From Ruminococcaceae bacterium UBA4871 (GTDB lineage: Bacteria; Bacillota; Clostridia; Oscillospirales; Acutalibacteraceae), in the NCBI GenBank assembly GCA_002399445.1, contig DHDR01000030.1:1-37019 (forward strand): a DNA stretch of 37,019 bases. Reading direction: 5' to 3'. Positions 16,234 through 24,242 of the stretch are shown piece by piece. Made by a program: the position numbers and the translations under genes. The notes beneath the pieces are model-generated. The model saw only the letters and a list, made by a program, of their open reading frames with translations. It did no database searches and was not told the origin of the DNA. The stretch's first letter is position 1; each line of letters starts with the position of its first letter.

Positions 16234-17409
16234 ATGGATCCGATGGATCCGGAAATTACAGAACTTTTGCCGGAGGTAGTGGGAATCAGGCAGCACCTTC
16301 ACATGTATCCGGAAGTGAGCGGAAAAGAGTATCAAACGGCACACTATCTTCAGGGTTGCCTTCATAAAATTGGAATCCCCGCAAAAATCGTGGCTCAGAC
16401 GGGCGTGGTTAGCCTGTTGGAAGTGAATCCGCTGTATCCGACTGCCGCGCTTCGGGCGGAAATCGACGCTCTGCCGATTCCGGAAAAGACTGGTGTGCCT
16501 TATCAGTCCAGAAATGCCGGTGTTATGCATGCCTGCGGGCATGACGGCATTGCGGCAACTGCCCTTGGGCTGGCGCAACTGCTGAAGCGGCATGCGGACC
16601 AGCTAAAATGCAATGTCAAATTTCTGTTTGAACCGTCAGAAGAAATCGGCAGAGGGGCAAAGTCCATGCTTGCGGCACATGCGATGGAAAATCCAAAAGT
16701 TGATCGAATTTTAGTTTTTCATTATACAAATTCAGAACCGCTTGGGATGGAAATCCAGCGTGGAATTTCCACGGCAATGGTTGGCAGGCTGGAAATCTCG
16801 ATTCAAGGGAAAGCTGCCCACTGGTGCAGCCGGGAAGCCGGAATTGATGCCATTTCCGCTTCCGAAAGAGTTGTGCGCGAAGTTGAAGGCATCAATGCTG
16901 GTTTTGTTTCAGACCAGCCGTATGTAGTGGGAATCGGCACCATTCACGGTGGAATCGGACATAATATTGTCGCAGATTCAGTGAAGTTGACAGGAACTCT
17001 TCGGGCTGCTGGGGCGGATGCGTTTCATAAGGTTTATGACTGCCTGCAGAAACGGATGGAAATGGTTGAGCGGCAAACCCATACAAAGGTTACGGTCCGG
17101 CTGGCATCTAGTGTCCCGCCGATTTACAATGCACCCAATCTTGTGAAAGCGGGTATGCGGGAAGGCAGGAAAGTTTTTGGGGACAAATGTGTTTTAGGAA
17201 ACAAACTTTACTTGGCCGGAGACAATGCCGCTTACTATTTTCAGAAAGCGGAAGGGCTGCGGATGGTGTTTTTTGCACAAAGGCAGGGGGAAGAAAATTT
17301 TCCTTTGCATAATCCCCAGTTTAATTTCAATGAAGCAGTTTTCCGCCCGGCGCTGACCGTTTTGTACAATCTTTTTATGAATGAAATGGGGAACACTGTT
17401 TCTTCATGA
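16234..17409 (+). CDS. M20-family amidohydrolase (N-acyl amino acid/hippurate hydrolase-like)
   Basis: The 391-residue metal-dependent hydrolase is of the M20D/AbgB-HipO type, which cleaves N-acyl amino acids or similar amides. Metal ligands are visible in MHACGHDG (C101, H103, D104), and the SEE motif with the general-base glutamate is in FEPSEEIGRGA near residue 135. The N-terminus carries a 9-bp direct repeat (ATGGATCCG twice), so the ATGs at 16234 and 16243 both give nearly the same protein; AGGTGA lies about seven bases before the first. It follows pflB by 23 bp and is probably cotranscribed. The substrate is unknown. Confidence 0.9.
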   Translation: MDPMDPEITELLPEVVGIRQHLHMYPEVSGKEYQTAHYLQGCLHKIGIPAKIVAQTGVVSLLEVNPLYPTAALRAEIDALPIPEKTGVPYQSRNAGVMHACGHDGIAATALGLAQLLKRHADQLKCNVKFLFEPSEEIGRGAKSMLAAHAMENPKVDRILVFHYTNSEPLGMEIQRGISTAMVGRLEISIQGKAAHWCSREAGIDAISASERVVREVEGINAGFVSDQPYVVGIGTIHGGIGHNIVADSVKLTGTLRAAGADAFHKVYDCLQKRMEMVERQTHTKVTVRLASSVPPIYNAPNLVKAGMREGRKVFGDKCVLGNKLYLAGDNAAYYFQKAEGLRMVFFAQRQGEENFPLHNPQFNFNEAVFRPALTVLYNLFMNEMGNTVSS

Positions 17410-17414
17410 ACGGT

Positions 17415-17462
17415 AAAAGAGCGCGGCTTCAGTTGGTAAACAACCGAAACCGCGCTCTTTTT
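17415..17462. terminator. Bidirectional terminator between amidohydrolase and niaR
   Basis: AAAAGAGCGCGG (17415-17426) pairs with CCGCGCTCTTTT (17450-17461); an inner GTTG/CAAC stem extends it. T-runs exist on both strands, fitting convergent genes. Confidence 0.9.
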
Positions 17463-17477
17463 GTATTTGTATGAGGT

Positions 17478-18011
17478 TTAATGGGTAGTCTCTCCGCCCC
17501 GGTAAAGAATGCCGAGCTTTGCAAGCTGTTCCTTGACACGGCGGAAGGCGTCTTCATCTGGACACAGCAGGGTGTGCAGGTGAACGCCGTCCGTCAAAAC
17601 GGAAAGTGGGGCAGAGTTACTTTCTGTCACTTTCTGGATAAATGCATCGGCATCATAACGCGAAAAAATGTGGAGTTTCCCGATAAGCTGGCCATAAACC
17701 CGGTGGGAAACGATTACATCCAGAACGGCACAGCCGTTGTCGGTAACGGTGTAAAGTTCCTGCCTAAGCGGTTCCAGACCGGTGTGACAGCATGCAATCG
17801 TGCGTGTCAGTCCGGCCGGCTGCGGATGTTCTAGAATATAACCGCGCGGCGTGGCGGCTATATGCGTCTGCGCCGCCCGCAGCAGTGCAATGTCACCAAC
17901 AATAACCTGTCGGCTGACTTGGTACTTTTTGGCCAGTGCCGAAGCACTCTGAGGGACCTTGCTGTTCGCCAGATCCTGCAGGACAGCGTCCCTGCGTTCG
18001 GCTGGTGTCAA
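17478..18011 (-). CDS. niaR: NiaR-type niacin-responsive transcription repressor (HTH plus 3H domain)
   Basis: The 177-residue product has an N-terminal winged HTH (about residues 5-60, with ASALAKKYQVSRQVIVGDI) and a C-terminal 3H domain. The three conserved histidine motifs are visible as CCHTG, VSHRVYGQL and GVHLHT. NiaR represses NAD-synthesis and niacin-uptake genes when nicotinic acid is abundant; no such target is in this window. The start is TTG at 18011, with AGCAGG upstream. Its promoter is at 18075-18103, and a strong hairpin lies in its leader. Identification is by domain architecture; the ligand is inferred from the family. Confidence 0.9.
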   Translation of the reverse strand: MTPAERRDAVLQDLANSKVPQSASALAKKYQVSRQVIVGDIALLRAAQTHIAATPRGYILEHPQPAGLTRTIACCHTGLEPLRQELYTVTDNGCAVLDVIVSHRVYGQLIGKLHIFSRYDADAFIQKVTESNSAPLSVLTDGVHLHTLLCPDEDAFRRVKEQLAKLGILYRGGETTH

Positions 18012-18045
18012 TCAAAAGACCTGCTTTCCTGTGAAAAATCACAAA

Positions 18046-18062
18046 CGGCGGCAATGCCGCCG
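18046..18062 (-). promoter_or_regulatory. Strong GC hairpin in the niaR leader
   Basis: CGGCGGC and GCCGCCG flank a three-base loop. It falls just after the predicted niaR transcription start (near 18068). A short dyad GTGA-AAAA-TCAC (18031-18042) follows. There is no proper T-tract for termination. An operator or mRNA stability role is possible. Confidence 0.5.
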
Positions 18063-18074
18063 CTTTCTCATTTT

Positions 18075-18103
18075 AGTATAGCAAAAGTGCCCAGAAGCAT
18101 CAA
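18075..18103 (-). promoter_or_regulatory. niaR promoter
   Basis: On the minus strand, TTGATG (18098-18103) and TATACT (18075-18080) are spaced by 17 bp. The rest of the 18104-18243 gap holds a possible plus-strand -10 (TACAAT near 18155) but no cobalamin riboswitch that I can see. Confidence 0.75.
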
Positions 18104-18243
18104 GCCTGATTTTATTCATTACCGGAATGGTCTTTCTATTTTCTAAGCTTTGTAGTACAATATTCTCAATGGCTATTTTGCCGCGGTTTTGCGGCGGACC
18201 TTAAATTTTGATATTGTATCATGCATGACGGAGTTAACCTGAA

Positions 18244-19464
18244 ATGAAGAGGAAAGTTTATGTAATTGGTACCGGTATCGGCGGAACTCAGGGGCTGACA
18301 AGGGAGGCCGCAGAGATATTGGCACGTTGTGACTGTGTTTTTGGCGAAAAGGATTTATTGGCTGTTCTTTCCCCTGTTTGCCCAAAGGTGGAACAGACAA
18401 AGCCGGAAAAAATTCGGGAATATTTGGAAGACAGGCAGGACATCCGAGAAGCGGCGGTCCTGTTTATTGGTGACGCCGGTTTCGGAGCGGAAGCAGAAGA
18501 AATGCGAAGCGTTCTGCAGAACTTTTGCACGATAACGACGGTTGCCGGGGTTGGGGCAATCCCCTATTTTTGTGCGCAAATCGGCTGCAGCTGGCAAAAT
18601 GCAAAGCTGCTGGCAGGTAATACATCCTTAGAAGAAATGATAGGTGCTGTGCGGACAAACGAGAGGACATTCCTGCAAACTGGCAGGTATGGCACGGCAC
18701 AGGATGTCTGTGGACAGTTATGCAGCGTCGGTTTGGGTACGCTGCAGGTGACGGTGGGAGAGGCACTGGGAACCGCTCGTGAACGCATTTTGACTGATTG
18801 TGCAGCGGAACTGTCCCTGCAAAAGTTCAGCCCGCAATGTGTACTTTTGATTCAAAATCCGAAGCCTGTGCGGGCACAGGTGCGTACCTGTATTCCGGAT
18901 AATGAGTTTTTTCACACGGGAATTCCCATTACCAGAAGTGAAGTGCGTGCGGTCAGTGTGGGGAAACTCTGTCTGCAGCCGGACAGCATTGTGTACGATA
19001 TCGGCTGCGGAACCGGCTCTGTCAGTGTCGAATGTGCACTGCAGGCGCCAAAGGGTATGGTGTATGCTATTGATAAAAACCGCAGTGCACTGCATCTGAC
19101 AGCGGAGAACCGTGAGAAATTCAAAGCTTATAATATAAAGCCAGTAGAGGGAGAGGCACCGAATGTGCTTCGGGGCCTGCCGCAGCCGGACTGTGTTTTT
19201 ATTGGCGGCAGCACCGGAAATCTTCCGGAAATTCTAAGAGAGATTTTGCAAAAAAACCCTTGTGTGCGTATTGTCCTGAATGCAATTTCCCTGGAGACAG
19301 TTGTGCAGGCAGTCCAGTGCGTAGAACATTTCCGACTAACAGATGTCGATATTGCACAGGTCAGTGTGGCGAAATCCCACCCTTCCGGTGGCCATAAGCT
19401 GATGCAAGCCCAGAACCCGGTTTATGTCATCAGCGGATATGGTCCATATGAAGGCAGCGATTAA
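18244..19464 (+). CDS. cbiET: Fused precorrin-6Y methyltransferase/decarboxylase CbiET (CobL-like)
   Basis: The 406-residue product fuses CbiE (tetrapyrrole C5 methyltransferase; N-terminal KVYVIGTGIGG) to CbiT (C15 methyltransferase and decarboxylase; Rossmann SAM motif VYDIGCGTGSVSVECA near residues 245-260, then FIGGSTGN). Together they methylate and decarboxylate precorrin-6B/cobalt-precorrin in cobalamin synthesis. No other cobalamin gene is adjacent, and no B12 riboswitch was recognised upstream, which is unusual because these genes normally sit in a cob/cbi operon. The ATG is preceded by GGAG at a usable distance. The call is firm at family level. Confidence 0.93.
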   Translation: MKRKVYVIGTGIGGTQGLTREAAEILARCDCVFGEKDLLAVLSPVCPKVEQTKPEKIREYLEDRQDIREAAVLFIGDAGFGAEAEEMRSVLQNFCTITTVAGVGAIPYFCAQIGCSWQNAKLLAGNTSLEEMIGAVRTNERTFLQTGRYGTAQDVCGQLCSVGLGTLQVTVGEALGTARERILTDCAAELSLQKFSPQCVLLIQNPKPVRAQVRTCIPDNEFFHTGIPITRSEVRAVSVGKLCLQPDSIVYDIGCGTGSVSVECALQAPKGMVYAIDKNRSALHLTAENREKFKAYNIKPVEGEAPNVLRGLPQPDCVFIGGSTGNLPEILREILQKNPCVRIVLNAISLETVVQAVQCVEHFRLTDVDIAQVSVAKSHPSGGHKLMQAQNPVYVISGYGPYEGSD

Positions 19465-19487
19465 AGATATCATTAGGATAAAAAATG

Positions 19488-19531
19488 AAACGCCTGCGGT
19501 CCTGACAACATACGGGACGCAGACGTTTTTT
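19488..19531. terminator. Terminator after cbiET, convergent with the small Cys protein gene
   Basis: AAACGCCTGCG (19488-19498) pairs with CGCAGACGTTT (19518-19528) with one mismatch, followed by more Ts. Confidence 0.8.
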
Positions 19532-19742
19532 AAAGTTTGAATTCTTCCGAATCCGGTTTCGGAACAGGAGGCTGTACCATAGGCACGCGGCGGAGTGGAT
19601 CGTATCGGAAATGGCGGCAGACACCGGATTCAGGGATTGCTTGTCCCAGAAGACAGGAAATGCCGTTTGAAGCATTGGCGGCATGTGCGCAGTAATCACA
19701 CTGCGGCGGGATCTGATTTCCAAAAAATTCATTTTTACGCAT
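19530..19742 (-). CDS. Small Cys-rich conserved protein of unknown function
   Basis: The 70-residue product has four cysteines in the pattern C15-x2-C18-x11-C30-x11-C42, followed by RHFRYDPLRRVP and a Pro-rich tail ending DSEEFKL. This layout suggests a small zinc or iron-sulfur site. An AAGGAGGAG ribosome site lies about ten bases before the ATG. It follows the ylbJ-like gene by 61 bp on the same strand. I recall similar short proteins in Oscillospirales but know no function. Confidence 0.75.
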   Translation of the reverse strand: MRKNEFFGNQIPPQCDYCAHAANASNGISCLLGQAIPESGVCRHFRYDPLRRVPMVQPPVPKPDSEEFKL

Positions 19743-19803
19743 TTTTGCGGAACTCCTCCTTGCAATAAACAGACGGTTTGTAATATCCCCTCTGTTTTCT
19801 ATA

Positions 19804-20856
19804 TTATACTACAGAATGATGCTGGTTTCCAGTGTCAATCAGCAAAGCAATACAGAGGATAATGAGGGCAGCTCCGGCAGCAATTCCGCTGGAAAGCTCC
19901 GGCTGACTCTGTGCAAGGCTGCCAAAAACATCAACTATGGGTGGAAGCGGCGGCTTTGGTGTAAAACTTTGCTGAAACGGCAAGGTCGCTGCAGCAGCAA
20001 TGGCGCCCTGTAAGGCACGGCAGAAAAAGAAACGTCCGGTTCGCACGTGAAAAGACAGTCCCTGAAGGACCTGTAAATGTACACACAGTCCACCCCAGCC
20101 CAAAACCAGCGAAAAACACCACAGAGGTGCCTGAATACCGGAAAGTGTTCGGCAGCCGAGTGTAACTTCACAAATGCTGGCAACTGCGGCCAGTGTTCTG
20201 CCGGAAAGGAATTTCTGCAGAATGCATAAAAAAGTGCTGAACAGAATCACAAAGCAGCACATCAGCAGCATGGAGGAGGCGCCGTCGCGCGCGGCAATTA
20301 ACAGGGATTTTCCGGCAGACGGCCATTTTATCCGGTGGCGGGGAGGTGCATCATCGTGATGATGGGGCAGGCCGAGGAGAATTCCGACTACTAGCCCGGA
20401 AAGCAAATGGATCAGAAGCAGAAACCGGCCGGCCCGCACGCTGCCGAGGAATCCAAGCCCGACAGCAGTGCAGATGAAAGCCGGTCCGCCGTTAACGGAA
20501 AAAAAGACCAGACGTTCTGCTTGTTCTTCAGTCAATTCACCGCTTTCATAAAGTGCCTGTGCACCGCGGGAACCGGTTGGGTAGCCGCCGATCATCCCCA
20601 TTAAAATAGCCGGTGCTGCTGCCGGAGGGAGCGCAAAGAGCTTTGCAAAAGGCCGCCCAATGCGTTGCCCGATTGCAGAAGAAATTCCGCTTTTTATTAA
20701 AAAGACTGTAATGACTAAAAAGGGATATAAAGATGGAATTAACACACTCAGGCAGGTTGTAATACCGGCGGAAGCTCCTTCGGAAGCCAGATGGGGAAAT
20801 ATCAGCAGGACAGCCGCCATCAGCAGTGCGGCCGCACCTGCAATTTTTTTAGACAT
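19804..20856 (-). CDS. ylbJ: YlbJ-like sporulation integral membrane protein (nucleoside-recognition/Gate fold)
   Basis: The 350-residue product has about eight hydrophobic segments and the family-type motif MGMIGGYPTGSRGAQAL, followed by EEQAERLVFFSVNGGPAFI. YlbJ in Bacillus is a membrane protein needed for proper spore formation. An open frame extends upstream to 21111, but the ATG at 20856 is preceded by GGAGGAGG and begins a clear N-terminal membrane segment. It is divergent from yqfC, another sporulation gene, with a 143-bp shared gap. The family call is by motif and hydrophobicity; its exact orthology is moderately certain. Confidence 0.78.
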   Translation of the reverse strand: MSKKIAGAAALLMAAVLLIFPHLASEGASAGITTCLSVLIPSLYPFLVITVFLIKSGISSAIGQRIGRPFAKLFALPPAAAPAILMGMIGGYPTGSRGAQALYESGELTEEQAERLVFFSVNGGPAFICTAVGLGFLGSVRAGRFLLLIHLLSGLVVGILLGLPHHHDDAPPRHRIKWPSAGKSLLIAARDGASSMLLMCCFVILFSTFLCILQKFLSGRTLAAVASICEVTLGCRTLSGIQAPLWCFSLVLGWGGLCVHLQVLQGLSFHVRTGRFFFCRALQGAIAAAATLPFQQSFTPKPPLPPIVDVFGSLAQSQPELSSGIAAGAALIILCIALLIDTGNQHHSVV

Positions 20857-20999
20857 GAAACATCCTCCTCCCGTCCCATATGCATATGCGCGCGCAAGTG
20901 GGAATATTTTTGGAATACACCGGAATTTCAGAAAAACTGTTTCATGCAGACAGGTTTTCAACAGAATTTCGGGAAACGGTTGAAAAGGAGATGCAGGCC

Positions 21000-21287
21000 A
21001 TGAAATTTCCGGATGAACCATCCCTGTTGGCGCAGTCCGGCGCAAAACTGGAATTGGCTGGGAACCGGGAGGCAACCGTAGATGGCTGCGGTGGTGTGCT
21101 GGTCTATACACAGGAGGTAGTATGCATCCGTTACGGACGCGGGGTGCTGCGCTTTACCGGACGGGGGCTTTCCCTGCACAGTCTGGAAGCACGCTCCTTA
21201 ATTATATCCGGGTACATTACGGATATTGCTTATGCAGCACGAAATAGTTTGCTTCCGGAACTGAAACAGTCGGACGACAAGGGGTGA
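21000..21287 (+). CDS. yqfC: Sporulation protein YqfC (YabP/YqfC family)
   Basis: The 95-residue product matches the YabP/YqfC family in length and pattern: a short leader, then LELAGNREATVDGCGGVLVY, the hydrophobic IRYGRGVLRFTG segment, and LIISGYITDIAY at the end. YqfC is expressed in the mother cell during sporulation. The frame is open upstream, but AAGGAG at 20985-20990 fits the ATG at 21000. The next gene is yqfD, its constant partner, which supports the call. Confidence 0.88.
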   Translation: MKFPDEPSLLAQSGAKLELAGNREATVDGCGGVLVYTQEVVCIRYGRGVLRFTGRGLSLHSLEARSLIISGYITDIAYAARNSLLPELKQSDDKG

Positions 21288-21292
21288 CAAAA

Positions 21293-22465
21293 ATGAGCGT
21301 CATGCACTGGCTGACCGGTTGGGTGCGTTTCCGGGTTGTAACACCAAAAGGCGGGGAACGTTTCCTCAATAGCTGCGCACGGTTCGGCATCATTCTCTGG
21401 CAGGTCAAACCGGGGGAGAAAGGAATGACGGCCTGTGTGCGGGCCGGTCAATATAAGCTGCTGCGCAGGCCGGCAAAACGTGCAAAAGTGCGTTTGCATA
21501 TTTTGAAACGCAGGGGCTTGCCGCTGAAACTTGCACATTTACGGGGCAGGCCGGGCCTTGTGGCGGCATTCGCTCTGTTCTGGATTGTCCTGTTTGGGCT
21601 GGGCCAATTTTTTTGGACGGTGGAAATCAACGGATGCAAAAGGATTCAGGAGCCTGCCCTGCGCACAGCTTTGGCAGCACAGGGGGTGGCGCCGGGCATA
21701 TGGAAGGGTAATTTTTCCGCAAAAGAAATTCAACTGAAAATCATGAAAAAATATCCGCAGATTAGCTGGATCAGCATCAATAACCATGGTTCCGATGTGG
21801 ATGTGCAGCTGACAGAAAAAGATACCGCTCCGCCGGTGGCAGACCAGAAAGGATGGTATGAACTGCGGGCTTCGCAAAACGGAAAAGTGACAGAGATACA
21901 TGTCGGTGCGGGGACTGCTGTTGTCAAAAAGGGGGACGGCGTTGTCAAGGGTCAGCTCCTTGTTTCTGCTGCGGTGGAAAATAAAGACGAGAAATTTATG
22001 CAGCTGTACCATGCTGCCGGAACGGTTATGGCGGAAACAACACACACATTTCAGGTGTCAGTACCCAATCATCTGACACAGTGGAAGACTTGCAGCGACT
22101 CAGTAGAAAGACGTTCTCTCCGGATTTTTGGGATTCAGATTCCCTTATCGGTTCAGCTTCCCCCGCAGGGAACGCTAAAGCGTGCAGGGGAGTTGACGAC
22201 AGTGCGTTTGTGCGGAAAAGAAATTCCCTTGTCTGTAATGCGGGAAACGCTAACGCCAATTCAACGGATTATCCACCGCCGAAACCATCAGGAAATGAAA
22301 CAGGAGGCAATGCGGATGCTGGAGAACCGTGAAAAGGCAGATTTTCCAAAGGCAGAAATCATCAAAAGAAAAGACAGTGTCAAAACCAGTCCAACGGGTA
22401 TAACCGTGACCCGGCAAATCAAATGCCGTGAAAATATTGCAGAAGAAGTGAAGATTTCGCAGTAA
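21293..22465 (+). CDS. yqfD: Sporulation protein YqfD
   Basis: The 390-residue product has a short N-terminal cytoplasmic part, one clear membrane helix (GLVAAFALFWIVLFGLGQFFW), then an extracytoplasmic domain beginning WTVEINGCKRI, as in YqfD of endospore formers. The long charged C-terminal tail is likely cytoplasmic or disordered. A GTG at 21284 would overlap the yqfC stop (GTGA), but the ATG at 21293 has AAGGGG eight bases before it and is preferred. It follows yqfC at once and precedes phoH, the standard order. Confidence 0.92.
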   Translation: MSVMHWLTGWVRFRVVTPKGGERFLNSCARFGIILWQVKPGEKGMTACVRAGQYKLLRRPAKRAKVRLHILKRRGLPLKLAHLRGRPGLVAAFALFWIVLFGLGQFFWTVEINGCKRIQEPALRTALAAQGVAPGIWKGNFSAKEIQLKIMKKYPQISWISINNHGSDVDVQLTEKDTAPPVADQKGWYELRASQNGKVTEIHVGAGTAVVKKGDGVVKGQLLVSAAVENKDEKFMQLYHAAGTVMAETTHTFQVSVPNHLTQWKTCSDSVERRSLRIFGIQIPLSVQLPPQGTLKRAGELTTVRLCGKEIPLSVMRETLTPIQRIIHRRNHQEMKQEAMRMLENREKADFPKAEIIKRKDSVKTSPTGITVTRQIKCRENIAEEVKISQ

Positions 22466-22582
22466 ACGGCGGCTTTTCCGGTTCTGCTGGAGGATAGCGC
22501 AGCAGGATAGCGGAAACTTTCAAGAATAGCAGAAAAAGAATTAATTTTTGTGTAAATAGCCTCAATAACTTTTGAAAACCTA

Positions 22583-22611
22583 GTGACTATGCTTGCTTTC
22601 TGTGATATGAT
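22583..22611 (+). promoter_or_regulatory. Possible phoH promoter
   Basis: GTGACT (22583-22588) and TATGAT (22606-22611) are spaced by 17 bp in the 260-bp gap after yqfD. The gap also has an imperfect hairpin at 22476-22515 (TTCCG..CTGCTG/CAGCAG..CGGAA) without a T-tract. A separate promoter would uncouple vegetative phoH from the sporulation genes. Confidence 0.45.
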
Positions 22612-22725
22612 AACAATATATAGGAAAATTATCCTGCCGGATTGCCTTTGCGCAGACTCATGTTTTTGGCAGTATCCGCAGATAAATAAGTGCATTATAT
22701 TTTAAAGCAGTGTAAGGTGAAGCCT

Positions 22726-23718
22726 TTGATTGAACAGAGAATCAGCATGGACCATATGGACCAGGCATCAGCCCTTTTTGGAAGCTTTGATGAGAATATC
22801 CGACTGATTGAAAACGAATACCATGTGTCAGTGATTTCCCGCGATGGTGAGATTAAAGTATCCGGAGAACCGGAAGATGTGGAACATGCTGTGCGGGCAG
22901 TGAACAGCCTGCTGGCTCTTTTGAGCCGCGGGGAAACGCTTACCCAGCAGAATGTCCGCTACTGCATCAGCCTGGTCAATGAAGGGGCTGAAGAAAAAGT
23001 TCAGGCGCTTGCCGGGGACTGCATCTGTATTACCAGCAAAGGAAAGCCGATCAAGCCCAGAACACTGGGCCAGAAACACTACTGCAATGCGATCCGCAAG
23101 AATACAATTACAATCGGTGTTGGCCCGGCAGGCACCGGGAAAACCTATCTGGCGGTCGCCATGGCAGTTACCGCTTTTCGCGCTCAGCAAGTCAGCCGCA
23201 TCATTCTGACACGGCCTGCCGTGGAGGCTGGGGAAAAGCTCGGTTTTCTGCCGGGAGATTTACAGCAGAAAGTGGACCCTTATTTGCGGCCGCTGCATGA
23301 TGCGCTTTTTGATATGCTTGGGCCGGAAACTTATCAGCGTTATGTGGAGCGGGGCAGCATTGAGGTGGCACCGCTTGCCTATATGCGTGGGCGAACGTTA
23401 GATGACAGCTTTATTATTTTAGATGAAGCGCAGAATACAACTCCGGAGCAGATGAAAATGTTCTTGACGCGTTTAGGATTCAACAGTCGCATGGTTATCA
23501 CCGGAGATATTACGCAAATTGATTTACCAGATGGTAAGCACAGCGGGCTGAAACAGGTCATGCGGATTTTGCGTGGTGTAGAGGATATTGCGCAGGTGGA
23601 ATTTACGGCCCGAGATGTTGTAAGGCACAAATTGGTACAAGAGATTGTTAAGGCATATGAAAAATATGAGGAGGCTAAGAAAAATCATGGAAAAGATTCG
23701 AGTCATGATAGAAAATAG
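22726..23718 (+). CDS. phoH: PhoH-family ATPase (YbeZ-like)
   Basis: The 330-residue product has a KH-like N-terminal region and a P-loop NTPase domain with Walker A GPAGTGKTYLA near residues 133-143 and Walker B FIILDEAQN. PhoH proteins are thought to act in RNA metabolism with YbeY. The longest frame starts at an ATG at 22690, which has no ribosome site. The TTG at 22726 has AAGGTGA a few bases upstream and gives MIEQRIS-like starts usual in Clostridia. It overlaps ybeY by 32 nt, so the two are coupled. Confidence 0.94.
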   Translation: MIEQRISMDHMDQASALFGSFDENIRLIENEYHVSVISRDGEIKVSGEPEDVEHAVRAVNSLLALLSRGETLTQQNVRYCISLVNEGAEEKVQALAGDCICITSKGKPIKPRTLGQKHYCNAIRKNTITIGVGPAGTGKTYLAVAMAVTAFRAQQVSRIILTRPAVEAGEKLGFLPGDLQQKVDPYLRPLHDALFDMLGPETYQRYVERGSIEVAPLAYMRGRTLDDSFIILDEAQNTTPEQMKMFLTRLGFNSRMVITGDITQIDLPDGKHSGLKQVMRILRGVEDIAQVEFTARDVVRHKLVQEIVKAYEKYEEAKKNHGKDSSHDRK

Positions 23719-24193
23719 ACAAAAAGCTGTAAAAATTCCTACAGGCCTGCGTATGCTGGTCCGCCGCTGCTGCAATGCTGTGCTGCGGATGGAGAAGTTC
23801 AACAGCTCCGCAGAAATCAGCGTAACTTTTGTGGATAATGAGCAGATTCATCAGTTAAATAAGCAATACCGTGATAAAGATGTTCCTACTGATGTGCTCA
23901 GTTTCCCAATGGGAGAGAACGGTGTCTATGATATTGACCACGATACCGGCGCAAAAATCCTTGGTGATATTGTCATTTCGATGGAGAAAGCAACGGAACA
24001 GGCAGAACGCTATGGCCACAGCCTGGAGCGGGAAGTTGGCTATCTGACGGCGCACAGTATGCTGCATCTGCTGGGATATGACCATGAGGAAGGCGGTATC
24101 CAGCGTGTGCATATGCGTGAGAAGGAAGAGCAGGTCATGGCGGAACTTGGCCTGCCAAGCAGCAGCAGCTATGTGTTGGAGGATGACGAATAA
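23687..24193 (+). CDS. ybeY: Endoribonuclease YbeY
   Basis: YbeY is a single-strand endoribonuclease required for 16S rRNA 3'-end maturation and ribosome quality control. The 168-residue product has the zinc motif HSMLHLLGYDHE near residues 122-133 (H-x3-H-x5-H) and the preceding DVLSFPMGE. The ATG at 23687 has GGAGG about eleven bases upstream; an ATG at 23645 lies deeper in phoH and is less likely. The close coupling to phoH matches their functional link. In many Firmicutes yqfF (a PgpH-type HD protein) lies between them, but not here. Confidence 0.96.
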   Translation: MEKIRVMIENRQKAVKIPTGLRMLVRRCCNAVLRMEKFNSSAEISVTFVDNEQIHQLNKQYRDKDVPTDVLSFPMGENGVYDIDHDTGAKILGDIVISMEKATEQAERYGHSLEREVGYLTAHSMLHLLGYDHEEGGIQRVHMREKEEQVMAELGLPSSSSYVLEDDE

Positions 24194-24242
24194 ATTGTTT
24201 CGCATACGGGACAATAAACCAAAGGAAAACTGAGAGCACTCT

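Noticed and set aside
18180..18244. Cobalamin riboswitch before cbiET
   Set aside because: No B12-box-like sequence is visible, only a short CCGC/GCGG hairpin, and the gap is too short for a full riboswitch.
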